From NCBI RefSeq assembly GCF_000092245.1, contig NC_014166.1:2046001-2110000 (forward strand): a DNA stretch of 64,000 bases, written 5' to 3'. The stretch is from Arcobacter nitrofigilis DSM 7299. GTDB taxonomy: Bacteria > Campylobacterota > Campylobacteria > Campylobacterales > Arcobacteraceae. The position numbers and the translations under genes are program-made. The notes below the pieces were generated by a model that worked only from the letters and a program-made list of their open reading frames with translations, searched no databases and was not told the origin of the DNA. Positions 18,401 through 27,100 of this stretch are shown in pieces; within the stretch, counting starts at the first letter, position 1; every line of letters begins with the position of its first letter.

Positions 18401-18637
18401 TGTTTCATGTGAGGCTATATTAAACTTATTCCAGTTTATACTAGCCTTTTGTGTGGATTGGTTTATATTGGTTGTATTTCCACTTTGGGAAATAGTTGCA
18501 GACCCTGAAGTAACTGTACCACCACTTGGAGCTGCAAAGCTTAGAGTTACACCTCCTAATAAAGCACTTACTACTAAGCTTATCTTTCCACCTTTTAGAA
18601 TACGGAATCTATTTGAATAGTTATGATTTGATTTCAT
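15452..18637 (-). CDS. Two-partner secretion exoprotein TpsA1 with GLUG repeats
   Basis: 1061 residues. Residues 1-35 form a long signal peptide with the sequence FRILKGGKISLVVSALL. Residues 36 to about 155 are the TPS secretion domain (haemagglutination-activity type), with ILNSNGVLFGKNA as the NPNG-like box. A beta-helical region follows to about 300. Two blocks of GLUG repeats (pattern GGLVGxN..S.ITNSYATGNVSG; about 490-680 and 760-960) form the passenger. A conserved C-terminal module (about last 95 residues, including LLKSGIDIQTILQQL and PGIVMQVLNGG, ending in an Asn/Asp/Lys-rich tail) is shared with TpsA2. No Cys-based anchor is seen. Probable secreted or surface adhesin. The promoter is the shared operator cassette at 18690-18721. 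Confidence 0.92.
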   Translation of the reverse strand: MKSNHNYSNRFRILKGGKISLVVSALLGGVTLSFAAPSGGTVTSGSATISQSGNTTNINQSTQKASINWNKFNIASHETVNFNQPNVNSITLNRVIGNERSIIDGALNANGQVWILNSNGVLFGKNASINTAGLLATTKDISDTNFQNGNYTFTGDSTESIINQGTIKVKNNGYVIFASNEAKNSGTIEAIKGRVQLTSADEYTINLNGNSLIDLSVDKGTLDALVENSGTILADGGEVYLTTHAVDELLRGVVNNTGIIEANSLDGINGHVELYAHGGTANIAGTIKAKDGFVETSGEIFNFNGAKIEAGEWLIDPVDVTIDASLASAIETQLASGDVTIETETSSSTVDTSSHETSTDGDTTDGDIYVNSDITWSSQSKLTLNAADEIYVNATIENTNNTYGGVYFNAVNRNAAIKFDPTTGKVIINNINQLQWISQALNGRYELGSNIDASDTRTWNSGAGFKQIGNNYSTYNIDTIFTGIFDGKGYVIDGLYINRGGENYVGLFGYTYGTTISNVGLINIDIAGRYVVGGLVGYNDHSTITNSYATGNVSGDDTVGGLVGLNKYSSITNSYATGKVSGDNTVGGLVGKNSSSSQITNSYATGNVSGNTHGGGLVGFNEYSTIINSYWDIDTTGQTNGVGLGSSAGATGIYSSTNTKNAFDEATYVGFDFTNTWFMIEGETRPFLRSEYSTTITNDHQLQLMAMDLTADYVLANNIKYTGDMWSSKGFDSIGDSTTSFQGNFDGQGHVIDGLYINRDSESRIGLFGYANGVNISNIGLTNVDIKGGTRVGGLVGYANSFTVNNAYTTGSVIGINSRNGGLIGYAENGTINNSYTNTNVDGDYFIGGLVGNIVNGVVITNSYATGAVSGNKFVGGVVGDTFDSSITNSYWDIDTTGQTNGGSAGATGIYSSTNTKDAFDKATYAGFDIIEDSTISSSYKYPVLSAFNGGGSSVWKIYKAPPSVPVTPTQIAKTTTPDLSKIITPIINKTIFTNKDIDTLLKSGIDIQTILQQLNTNELALIPGIVMQVLNGGINLPYGSKQELNLENNNNDDNDKKKES

Positions 18638-18646
18638 GATATAATC

Positions 18647-18688
18647 CTTGAATAAGAAGAAGCTGGACTCTTCTCTCTTTTATTCAAG
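18647..18688 (-). promoter_or_regulatory. Conserved 5'-leader hairpin of tpsA1
   Basis: On the minus strand CTTGAATAA pairs with TTATTCAAG, extended by AAGA/TCTT-type pairs, starting within a few bases of the predicted transcription start. The 3' arm runs into the ribosome-binding site AAGGA, so three of its bases are in the stem base. Equivalent hairpins with changed but still paired bases precede the other two genes. Confidence 0.65.
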
Positions 18689-18689
18689 T

Positions 18690-18721
18690 ATTATATTTAG
18701 CTATCGTTATATTCACCGTTA
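18690..18721 (-). promoter_or_regulatory. Operator-promoter of tpsA1: TAACG-N7-TAACG-N9-TATAAT
   Basis: Minus strand: TAACG at 18721-18717, TAACG at 18709-18705 (12-bp period) and the -10 box TATAAT at 18695-18690. No -35 box is evident; two direct repeats just upstream of a -10 box are typical of OmpR-type activator sites. The same layout occurs at 24090-24121, 27269-27300 and 29210-29241. Most of the operator lies inside the final codons of the upstream TIGR03032 gene. Confidence 0.72.
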
Positions 18722-20148
18722 CTTTTTTCTTTTCTTAAAATTTCTAATGAATTCTTTGCTTTTTTATTATCAGGGTCAAGTTCAAGAATTTTTTTAAAGT
18801 TCTTTTCTGCTTTTTTAAAATCACCTTTTTTGTAGTAAATGAAGCCTAAAGATTCATAACTTTGTAATATTGAAGCATCATTTTTAATAACATTATAAAG
18901 TATCTCTTCAGCTTCATCATATCTGCCTAAGTCTCCCAAAGCTATCGCCATATTAAAAGTAGCTGGAAGGTAGTCACTTTGTATCTCTAAGGCTTTTTTA
19001 AAATAGATAATTGCTTCTTCCTTTTTATTTTCATTAAACAAATCTATCCCTTTTTCAAAGTGAGGAGCTGCTTGTTCTAGTTTCGTTTCTGGCATCTTTA
19101 TTTGCTCACAATCTTCAGGGGATATCATGTAGTTTTCTTTTGATTGTTCACTATCAAAATTTAACATCTCTACTTTTTTATGTGGAAGAACTGTTATAGC
19201 AAATACTTCATCAAGTCCACTTGTAAACTCTACAAATGAGATGATTTGTCCTGTTTTTATATTGACTATCCATACTCCACTGACCCTTTTAGGAAGTTTT
19301 GTGATTTCAAGCCCTGAAAAGGTTGCACTTTCTCGCACCTTTGAAACTCCAATAAAAGCAAAATCTCCAACTATATCAAGACCTCTTGTAAAACCTGGAA
19401 CTTTTGCTATTTGGGTAAGTCTTTTCTTTTTAAAATCAAAATGACTAATAGCTCCTTTTCCTGATTCTAAAATATACAGTGTATTTTCATGCCATCGAGG
19501 GGAATGAGGCATAGAAAGTCCTTCTATTAAAATTTCATTGGTTTTTATATCCATCAGTAATCCACCATTTGCCTTATTGGCTCTCCAGCCCAATGGTTCA
19601 TCAGTAAGTCCAAGCATTGTAACATACCTTGGTTCCCCATCTCTTGTACAAAAACCATTTAAATGGCATTTATCAACAGGTTGTAAAAGTGAGATGAAAT
19701 CTGGTTTCCAAATAGGTTTAAAACTATTATCAGGTTCTTTGATACAAAGGCAAGAGAATTTTGTATTGATAAAATAAAGTTGATCTTTGCAATACTCCAT
19801 CTCATGAATATCTATATCTCCCGTAAAGTGGATATTTTGTGGCATATAGCAGGCATCAAAATTACCTTCAATATTTTGTGCAACACCTGTGTAGTTGCTG
19901 AACTGATATATTCCATGCCCTAAACCAGCAAAGAGCTTTCCATCTTTTTTACACATCCCCATAGGTCTTGGAAACTCTTTATATCGTATATCAAATTGGT
20001 CATTTTCTTGACCTATTATCATTATTTTATTTGTTTGATAAGTTGAAAGTAAAATAGTTGTGTTAGTTTCTTTAAAAAATTTTACAATATTTTGTGAATA
20101 GGTAAAGTCTATTTTTTGTTGCATAATCTGTTTATCATTGTTATTCAT
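18697..20148 (-). CDS. TIGR03032-family protein with C-terminal TPR repeats
   Basis: 483 residues. Residues 1 to about 340 resemble the TIGR03032/DUF4915 family, a beta-propeller-like domain of unknown function (note PRPMGMCKKDGKLFAGLGHG, the HLNGFCTRDGEPRYVTMLG region and a WHENTLYILESGKG segment). From about 365 to the end there are three TPR units (for example YFKKALEIQSDYLPATFNMA). No signal peptide, so it is cytoplasmic. It overlaps cysC by four bases (ATGA), so the two are co-translated. The last residues KSNGEYNDS are encoded by the tpsA1 operator sequence and reappear at the end of the unrelated kinase at 27276. Function unknown; the context suggests a role in modifying or regulating the neighbouring exported proteins. 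Confidence 0.8.
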   Translation of the reverse strand: MNNNDKQIMQQKIDFTYSQNIVKFFKETNTTILLSTYQTNKIMIIGQENDQFDIRYKEFPRPMGMCKKDGKLFAGLGHGIYQFSNYTGVAQNIEGNFDACYMPQNIHFTGDIDIHEMEYCKDQLYFINTKFSCLCIKEPDNSFKPIWKPDFISLLQPVDKCHLNGFCTRDGEPRYVTMLGLTDEPLGWRANKANGGLLMDIKTNEILIEGLSMPHSPRWHENTLYILESGKGAISHFDFKKKRLTQIAKVPGFTRGLDIVGDFAFIGVSKVRESATFSGLEITKLPKRVSGVWIVNIKTGQIISFVEFTSGLDEVFAITVLPHKKVEMLNFDSEQSKENYMISPEDCEQIKMPETKLEQAAPHFEKGIDLFNENKKEEAIIYFKKALEIQSDYLPATFNMAIALGDLGRYDEAEEILYNVIKNDASILQSYESLGFIYYKKGDFKKAEKNFKKILELDPDNKKAKNSLEILRKEKSNGEYNDS

Positions 20149-20807
20149 TCTTTTAAATCCTTTAAATAATTGAATCTTTTTAAATAGCTAATCACTTCTT
20201 CACTGGCTTGTTCTATTGTTAACTCATTAGTTTTTAAGTGTATCTCTGAATTTATAGGTACTTCATAAGGACTATCTATCCCAGTAAAATCTTTAATCTT
20301 TCCCTCTTTAACTTTTTTATATAATCCCTTAGGATCCCTTTGTTCACATATTTCTAGTGAAGTATCTATAAAAATTTCTATAAATTCATCTTCTTTCACC
20401 AACTTTCTTGCCAATTCTCTATCTCTTTGAAAAGGAGAAATAAATGCAGTAAGTACAATACTTCCACTATCAACAAAAAGTTTTGCAACTTCACTTATTC
20501 TTCTAATATTTTCCGTTCTGTCTTTTTTACTAAAGCCTAAATCTCTATTTAATCCATGTCTTATATTATCACCATCAAGAAGATATGTTTTTATACCCAT
20601 TTTATAAAGCTTTACTTCAAGTACATTTGCAATTGTAGATTTACCACTTCCACTAAGTCCAGTAAACCACAATATACATGGCTTTTGAGAAAGTTGTTTA
20701 ACTCTATCTTCTTTTGTAATATGACTATCGTACCAGATTATATTATTTGTCATTAATTCTGATTCAAGTTGTTTTAAAGGTTTTATTTTTTGTTCACTAT
20801 TTTTCAA
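20145..20807 (-). CDS. cysC: Adenylylsulfate (APS) kinase
   Basis: 220 residues. The kinase core has the Walker A loop WFTGLSGSGKST (about residue 50), LLDGDNIRHGLNRDLGFS (APS-binding DGDN and RHGLN motifs), and the downstream FISPFQRDRE and RDPKGLY motifs, all canonical for CysC. It converts APS and ATP to PAPS, the sulfate donor for sulfotransferases or for sulfate reduction. No ATP sulfurylase or PAPS reductase gene lies nearby; instead it is embedded between a predicted exported hydrolase and the TIGR03032 protein in a surface-protein operon, so a role in sulfation is a reasonable inference. It overlaps both neighbours (11 and 4 bases). Confidence 0.93.
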   Translation of the reverse strand: MKNSEQKIKPLKQLESELMTNNIIWYDSHITKEDRVKQLSQKPCILWFTGLSGSGKSTIANVLEVKLYKMGIKTYLLDGDNIRHGLNRDLGFSKKDRTENIRRISEVAKLFVDSGSIVLTAFISPFQRDRELARKLVKEDEFIEIFIDTSLEICEQRDPKGLYKKVKEGKIKDFTGIDSPYEVPINSEIHLKTNELTIEQASEEVISYLKRFNYLKDLKE

Positions 20808-21624
20808 GAATACTATCCTTTAAAAATTCCTTATATGATTTTTCCCAACCTTTTGAATGGCTTGCATCATAAATTTTATATTTTATATTTGTTTTATTAT
20901 GAAATTTACTTTTATATGAGAAAAAAATCTCTTTAGGGATTATCCTATCATTTTTTCCTATGAGATGATACTGCTTTATATTCTCAAGTTTTGAAGTATA
21001 ATCAATGGGATTTAATGAACCATTAAGTGGATAAATATTATGAATATCCACCCATTTTGTAGGATTTAAATTCCCAGCTATTGTGATAAGTTTATTTATA
21101 TCATCTCGTTTTGTAGCTATAAGTGTAACTATAGCTCCGCCACCAGAATATCCAATAAGTGTAAAAGAAGTATTATCATATTTTAATTTGACATTATTAA
21201 GTACTTCATCATAACTTTGTATTACTATGTTGCTAAACCTATGACTTGTCCAGTATTTATTATCACAATTTTTTTTAGTAAGATATTGGCAAGGACGAGC
21301 AAGATATATTTTACAAGAAGAATTATCCATATTCATCAGTTTTAGTCCAAGAGGATTTATAGGTGTTGGATTTTTAGAAATTCTATTTCTACTTATCCAA
21401 GCTAAGCCATCCCCTTCTATGTAGACTTTTATATTTTTGCACTCTTTAATATTTGTTTGTAATGAAAAAATATCAAATTCTTTTGTACTGTATATTTGTT
21501 CTTTCAGATTATATTTATTTCCAAGAGATAAAGCAGTTGCTTTTCTCTCTTGAGGTGTTGGTACATTTTGTGAGCAACCTACGATAAAAAAAGTTAAAAA
21601 AAATAGATTTGTAAAAAGTTTCAT
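20797..21624 (-). CDS. Exported alpha/beta-hydrolase lipoprotein
   Basis: 275 residues. The N-terminus is a lipoprotein signal (FFLTFFIVGCSQ, Cys17). The serine nucleophile elbow GYSGGG appears at about residue 158, DRIIPKEI supplies a candidate acidic residue, and SHSKGW near the C-terminus a candidate catalytic His, giving an alpha/beta-hydrolase triad. A Cys-rich segment in the first half (CKIYLARPCQYLTKKNC) could form disulfides in the periplasm. Substrate unknown; esterase or lipase activity is likely. It begins 24 bases after the autotransporter gene and overlaps cysC, so it belongs to the same transcript. Confidence 0.8.
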   Translation of the reverse strand: MKLFTNLFFLTFFIVGCSQNVPTPQERKATALSLGNKYNLKEQIYSTKEFDIFSLQTNIKECKNIKVYIEGDGLAWISRNRISKNPTPINPLGLKLMNMDNSSCKIYLARPCQYLTKKNCDNKYWTSHRFSNIVIQSYDEVLNNVKLKYDNTSFTLIGYSGGGAIVTLIATKRDDINKLITIAGNLNPTKWVDIHNIYPLNGSLNPIDYTSKLENIKQYHLIGKNDRIIPKEIFFSYKSKFHNKTNIKYKIYDASHSKGWEKSYKEFLKDSILEK

Positions 21625-21648
21625 AATATATTATAGTCTAAATCCATT

Positions 21649-24036
21649 TTAAAACTTCAATACATACTTTGCTGAAAAGGTATTGTTTGTAAAATCACTT
21701 CCTTGACCTTGCCTATTGTAAGAAAAGTTAATATTTGAAGTGTCATTGATATCCATTTCATATCCAACTCCTAAGTCATAAGACCATCTTCCATTATCTA
21801 TTCCTGTTGTATCAAAGCTTACTCCTGTTGCACCTTGATAAGATGCTGTTACACTTTGTTGTCTATCATGTAAATTATATCCAATATTTACACTTCCAAC
21901 TATTCTTGAATCATTATTAAGTTTATAATTTGCAAGAGTTCCTACTCCTAAAAGTAGTTCAGTAGAGGTAAACTTTTTAATAGCAAGATTTAAAGCACCT
22001 GCTCCTGTTTCACTATATGATGGATTTGTAAAGTGTCTATAAGTTGTGCTTATCATTGGTTGTAAAAGCAAGTCATCATTGATTTTATAATCTCTTACTA
22101 GTTTTAAATCTAGTGATGCTGTTTTTGATGTATATTTAGATCTTGCAGTATCTCCTGTAAAAATACTTCTCTCACCATTCGTTTTTTGCCAAGAATAACC
22201 CACTTGATAAAGAAGATTTGTTTTTTCATCTAGTACAGGTACATTTCCATATACCAGTGTTGTAAATACATCTAAATCAGATTTTTGAGAAACATTATTC
22301 ACATCGACATTAGCATTAGTATAAAAAAATCCAAATCCAAGTGTTTGGTTTGGTTTATATTCTCCATCTATACCCACACCTATACCATGTGCTTTTAAAT
22401 CAAATCCATTTAATCCATCTTTATCATTTTGAGAACCAAATGACCCAAATGGTTTTATCCAAACAGATTTTTGGCTAAACATTTCATCCCCTGAATTTAA
22501 TCCACCCATAGTGATATTTTGCCTTTGGTCTACGATACCTGTTATTGTATTTGATATTTGTCCTACTGCACCTACGGTTGAACCTGCATTTTGTGGTGTA
22601 GTTGACTCTACTGCGTTGGCTACTTCTTTGTTTGTTGAAAGTTTATTAAGTGCTGTAAACACTTGTGACATTGCTGTATTTGTACCTGCATTTTGAATAG
22701 TTTGTAAGGCAGATGCTGCTGCTTTTGTTGTACTATTTCCTCCTCCTGTTGATGTTGCATTAAGAAGTGTTGTTCCTTCAACTACATTTAAATCTAGCGT
22801 TTCTCCATCTTTTACATATTCAAAATTTAAAAGAGCTGAATTATCTGTAACATTTAGTGTACCATCTAGTGTTAAACTATTGGATGCAGTTACAATATCA
22901 TCAAGCTTTTGTCCTATCAATAGTTCACTATTTGTAGAAGAACTCAATACATTGACATCTATTGTACTTCCATCTTCAAAGGTTGCATCGTCTGTACTTA
23001 ACTGAGAATAAGTTGTTGTTGAACCATCTGTGAAAAGACCTATTTGTAGTTTTCCTGTTTGTGTTTGAGTAAAGTCACTTATCTTAGCACTGTCAGTTCC
23101 TGTTGCATTATATGGCAAAGAGATAAGACCTTTATTTGTAAACTTTAGACCTTCTATTTGTATATTTCCATAGAGTTTTCCACTAGTATCATTAAGAGCA
23201 GTTGATGTAGAACTACTATCGAATAAAGATAAAGAATATGCGTTAGCATCTGCTTTACCGTTTATTGTTGCCATGATGGTTCCAGAATTTATGATAGAAC
23301 TTTCATATTTACTATCACTTTCAATACCAACATTCCTACTAGAAGTATCGACTGTTATACTTCCAGTATTTTCGATGCTACCATAATAGTTATTCGTATT
23401 ATAAATACCTGCTGCATATGTACCAGTTGCCGTGATAGTTCCAGAATTTACGATGTTACCATAATAGTTATCCATATTAGAAATACCTGATGCATATTTA
23501 CCAGTTGCCGTGATAGTTCCAGAATTTACGATGCTACCATAATTGTTATCCATATTAAAAATACCTGATGCATGTTTACCAGTTGCCGTGATAGTTCCAG
23601 AATTTTCGATGGTATCACTATTCTCATTAGTGTAAATACCCGTAGCATCTCCATTTCTTGATTTAGAGGTAATTCGTCCAGAGTTTAAGATATTACCTTC
23701 ATTTAATCCATCTACCTGAATAGCTGTAACATCAAGGTCTCTTTCTATCTCTATTATTCCTGCATTAGATATAAAGTGTTCTTCATTTATCTGCCCGCTA
23801 TCATTTGCTATAACTGCAAACTCTGTGTCATCTACAATTGTAATAGACCCAGTGGAGGTTATATCTATATCTGTAGTTGATAAATCATGCGACTGTGTTG
23901 TTGTAACAGCAGTAGATATTGTTGCAGCATCACTTAGGCTAATTACACTCCCTAACAATAAAGCACTTACTACTAGGCTTACTTTTCCACCTTTTAAAAT
24001 TCTAAATCTTGATTTATAATCAATACTATTTTTCAT
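21649..24036 (-). CDS. Classical (type Va) autotransporter
   Basis: 795 residues. The signal peptide (residues 1-37) carries the same FRILKGGKVSLVVSALL sequence as the TpsA proteins. The passenger (about 38-500) is rich in NSGTI-type beta-helix repeats, including three nearly identical 26-residue units. The C-terminal 270 residues are an autotransporter beta barrel (starts near QKSVWIKPFGSFGSQNDKDG, ends in the outer-membrane terminal signature SAKYVLKF). It would display or release its own passenger at the cell surface, probably as an adhesin. Its promoter is the shared operator cassette at 24090-24121, and a hydrolase, cysC and TIGR03032 gene follow closely. Confidence 0.9.
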   Translation of the reverse strand: MKNSIDYKSRFRILKGGKVSLVVSALLLGSVISLSDAATISTAVTTTQSHDLSTTDIDITSTGSITIVDDTEFAVIANDSGQINEEHFISNAGIIEIERDLDVTAIQVDGLNEGNILNSGRITSKSRNGDATGIYTNENSDTIENSGTITATGKHASGIFNMDNNYGSIVNSGTITATGKYASGISNMDNYYGNIVNSGTITATGTYAAGIYNTNNYYGSIENTGSITVDTSSRNVGIESDSKYESSIINSGTIMATINGKADANAYSLSLFDSSSTSTALNDTSGKLYGNIQIEGLKFTNKGLISLPYNATGTDSAKISDFTQTQTGKLQIGLFTDGSTTTYSQLSTDDATFEDGSTIDVNVLSSSTNSELLIGQKLDDIVTASNSLTLDGTLNVTDNSALLNFEYVKDGETLDLNVVEGTTLLNATSTGGGNSTTKAAASALQTIQNAGTNTAMSQVFTALNKLSTNKEVANAVESTTPQNAGSTVGAVGQISNTITGIVDQRQNITMGGLNSGDEMFSQKSVWIKPFGSFGSQNDKDGLNGFDLKAHGIGVGIDGEYKPNQTLGFGFFYTNANVDVNNVSQKSDLDVFTTLVYGNVPVLDEKTNLLYQVGYSWQKTNGERSIFTGDTARSKYTSKTASLDLKLVRDYKINDDLLLQPMISTTYRHFTNPSYSETGAGALNLAIKKFTSTELLLGVGTLANYKLNNDSRIVGSVNIGYNLHDRQQSVTASYQGATGVSFDTTGIDNGRWSYDLGVGYEMDINDTSNINFSYNRQGQGSDFTNNTFSAKYVLKF
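23376..23610 (-). repeat. 78-bp tandem repeat, about three units, in autotransporter passenger
   Basis: The string CCAGAATTT recurs at 23441, 23519 and 23597, exactly 78 bases apart, within units that are nearly identical over their length. Each unit encodes 26 residues beginning NSGTITATG. The period is a multiple of three, so unit gain or loss would preserve the frame and alter passenger length. Confidence 0.85.
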
Positions 24037-24044
24037 AACTCTAC

Positions 24045-24088
24045 CTTAAATACGGAGAAGATATCTTCTCCTTTTTCTTTTATTCAAG
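24045..24088 (-). promoter_or_regulatory. Conserved 5'-leader hairpin of the autotransporter gene
   Basis: CTTGAATA pairs with TATTTAAG (one G-U pair) at the outer stem and the inner part is the perfect palindrome GGAGAAGATATCTTCTCC. Position relative to the -10 box and to the following AAGG ribosome-binding site is the same as in the tpsA leaders. Confidence 0.65.
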
Positions 24089-24089
24089 T

Positions 24090-24121
24090 ATTATATTTAG
24101 CTTGCGTTACTTTCACTGTTA
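24090..24121 (-). promoter_or_regulatory. Operator-promoter of the autotransporter gene
   Basis: Minus strand: TAACA at 24121-24117 (one mismatch to TAACG), TAACG at 24109-24105, then TATAAT at 24095-24090, with the same N7 and N9 spacings as the tpsA and regulator promoters. It lies in the short gap between the tpsA2 stop and the autotransporter start. Confidence 0.68.
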
Positions 24122-24136
24122 CTTTTTTATATAAAA

Positions 24137-27100
24137 TTAACTTTCTTTCTTTTTATCATTATCATCATTGTTATTATTCTCTAAATTAAACTCTTGTTTA
24201 CTTCCATAAGGAAGATTTATCCCACCATTTAGTACTTTCATTACAATTCCGGGGATAAGGGCAAGTTCATTAGTATCTAGTTGTTGTAAGATTGTTTTTA
24301 TATCTATTCCACTTTTGAGTAATGTTTCTATATCTTTATTTGTTAGTACTGTTTTATTTACTATAGTTGAAACTATCGTACTTAAATCAGGTATTGTAGT
24401 TTTAACAACAGGGATATCACCAATTTGAACACTATTATTAGCTGAATATGCTAACAAAGAAGGAAGTTCATAGTTACTAGCTAGTCCACCATTTTCTCCA
24501 TCTTGTAAAGTTATCTCTTTTATAAAGTTATTGGCTATTGGATTACTTGAATTAGCTTTTGCTTGTGTATATTCTAATGTCTCAGCTCCTACTAGATTTC
24601 CAAAGCTTACAAAGTCTGTTAGGTCATCTGTTCCATCATAATCTTTTTTTGCTTCTAAGGTTAAGGCTCTTTTATTGATATCTAAACTACCATCTACAAA
24701 AGTGATGTTGTAGTTTTCATCTGTACCACTTAGGTTTGTATTATATGTACCTGCATTTTTACCACTTACACTATCTCCTGTCACACCATCAAGTACAGCA
24801 ACAGTTTCTCCACTTACTAAACCATTTGCTGTAAATCCACTTGTATTTTGTACAGTTCCATCATAAGTGGTAGTATTTGAGTTTCCTGTTACTGTGATAT
24901 CTTTTTTATTTGTAGTTAAAGTACCTGTATCATAGTTAATAATATACCCTTGTTGAGAAGAGTATAAACCATCTACATTTATTGTAGCTGTTCCTGCATT
25001 TTTTAAATCAGTACCACTATAAGACAAAGTACCATTTACTAAAGAGTTATCGTAAGTTGGATTTGAGTAAGTTACACCTGCGCTTCCATTATAAGTTGTT
25101 CCATCATAAGTTCTTGTAGCATCATTTGCTTTTACAGTAAGTTCTGTCATAAATGCTCTTAAAAGTGGTCTTGTATGCCCTTCATAGATTATCCAATCAT
25201 TTGTAAAATCAAAGCCTGCATAAGTATCTTTACTAAAAGCATTTTTCGTATTTGTTGAGCTGTAGATTCCTGTAGCCCCAGCTGAATTTCCAGTTCCAGC
25301 TCCGTTTATTTCTCCTGTGGTGTCTATATCCCAATATGAGTTTATGATGGTTGAATATTCATTAAATCCAACTATTCCTCCAACTAATCCTCCAACACTA
25401 CCATTTCCAGTTACTGTAGCTATTGAATATGAGTTTGTGATGGTAGAAGAATCATCCCCCCCAACTAATCCTCCAACATAATAATCACCACTTACATCTC
25501 CTGCAGCATAAGAGTTTGTAATGATTGAGGCATAATTCACTCCAACTAATCCTCCAACTCTAGTATCTCCACTTACATTTCCTGTAACATATGAGTTTGT
25601 GATGGTAGAAGAAGCCTCCCCTCCAACTAATCCACCAACAAGATCCCTACCTGTAATATCCACATTGGTAAGTCCTACATTTGATATAGTTGTACCATTT
25701 GTATAACCAAACAACCCTACATAATCTTCACCACCTCTATTAATATACAAGCCATCTATAACATAACCTTTACCATCAAAGACTCCTGTAAATCTTGTAT
25801 CTATATTATCTGTAGAGTTGTCTCCTAATTGTTTAAACCCATAGTAACCACCACTTCCATCACTATTCCAATTTCTCGTATCACTAGCATCAATGTTTGA
25901 ACCTAATTCATATCTACCATTTAAAGCTTGAGTTATCCATTGGAGTTGATTGATATTATTTATGATTACTTTTCCAGTAGTTGCATCAAACTTTATTGCT
26001 GCATTTCTATTAACTGCATTAAAATAAACTCCACCATTAGTAGCATTAGTATTTTCAATAATAGCATTTACATATATCTCATTACCTGCAGTTAAAGTAA
26101 GCTTTGTAGCTTCACCCCAAGTGATATCTTCATTTACAGTAATATCATTATCAGCTTTTAGTTCTATATCTGTTGTAGCTAAGTTAGACTCTATAGCAGT
26201 AGCACTTACACTAGCTCCCGTAAGACTAGTTCCACCTGTTGATTCTATAGTCATATTTGTAGGGTCTAGTAGCCATTTAGAAGCTTCTACTAAAGTTGTA
26301 GAAGCTACACTTAGCTCTTTTCCTGAAGTCTCTACAAACCCACCTTTAGCTTTTATAGTTCCAGCTATATTTGCAGTTCCTCCATGGGCATATAGTTCCA
26401 CATGTCCGTTTATTCCATCTAGTGAGTTTGCTTCTATGATTCCTGTATTATTTACTACACCTCTTAGGAGTTCATCTACTGCATGGGTAGTAAGATATAC
26501 TTCTCCACCATCTGCAAGAATAGTTCCTGAGTTTTCAACTAAGGCATCTAAAGTTCCTTTATCTACAGATAAATCTATTAAAGAGTTACCATTTAGATTT
26601 ATAGTATATTCATCAGCTCCTGTTAGTTGTACTCTTCCTTTTATAGCTTCTATAGTTCCACTATTTTTAGCTTCATTTGAAGCAAAGATTACATAACCAT
26701 TATTTTTAACTTTTATAGTACCTTGGTTGATAACAGATTCTGTAGAATCTCCTGTAAAACTATAGTTACCTTTTTGAAAGTTAGTATCTGAGATATCTTT
26801 AGTTGTAGCTAATAGTCCACTTGTATTGATACTTGCATTTTTACCAAAGAGTACTCCATTTGAGTTTAATATCCAAACTTGACCATTGGCATTTAAAGCA
26901 CCATCTATTATACTTCTTTCATTTCCTATTACTCTGTTTAGAGTTATACTATTTACATTTGGTTGATTGAAGTTTACTGTTTCATGGGAAGCTATATTAA
27001 ACTTATTCCAGTTTATACTAGCCTTTTGTGTGGATTGGTTTATATTGGTTGTATTTCCACTTTGGGAAATATTTGCAGTTCCACTTGTTACAACTCCACC

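Noticed and set aside
15452-18637. A contact-dependent inhibition toxin at the C-terminus of TpsA.
   Set aside because: Both TpsA proteins end in the same conserved module with no VENN-type motif and no small immunity gene follows; tpsB or the autotransporter gene follows directly.
23376-23610. A CRISPR-like array because of regular 78-bp spacing.
   Set aside because: There are no unique spacers between short repeats; the whole 78-bp unit is repeated and is coding.
26121-26696. A 191-codon plus-strand frame opposite tpsA2.
   Set aside because: An antisense frame caused by the low-complexity beta-helix coding sequence; a similar frame occurs opposite tpsA1 (17859-18119), and neither has a ribosome-binding site.
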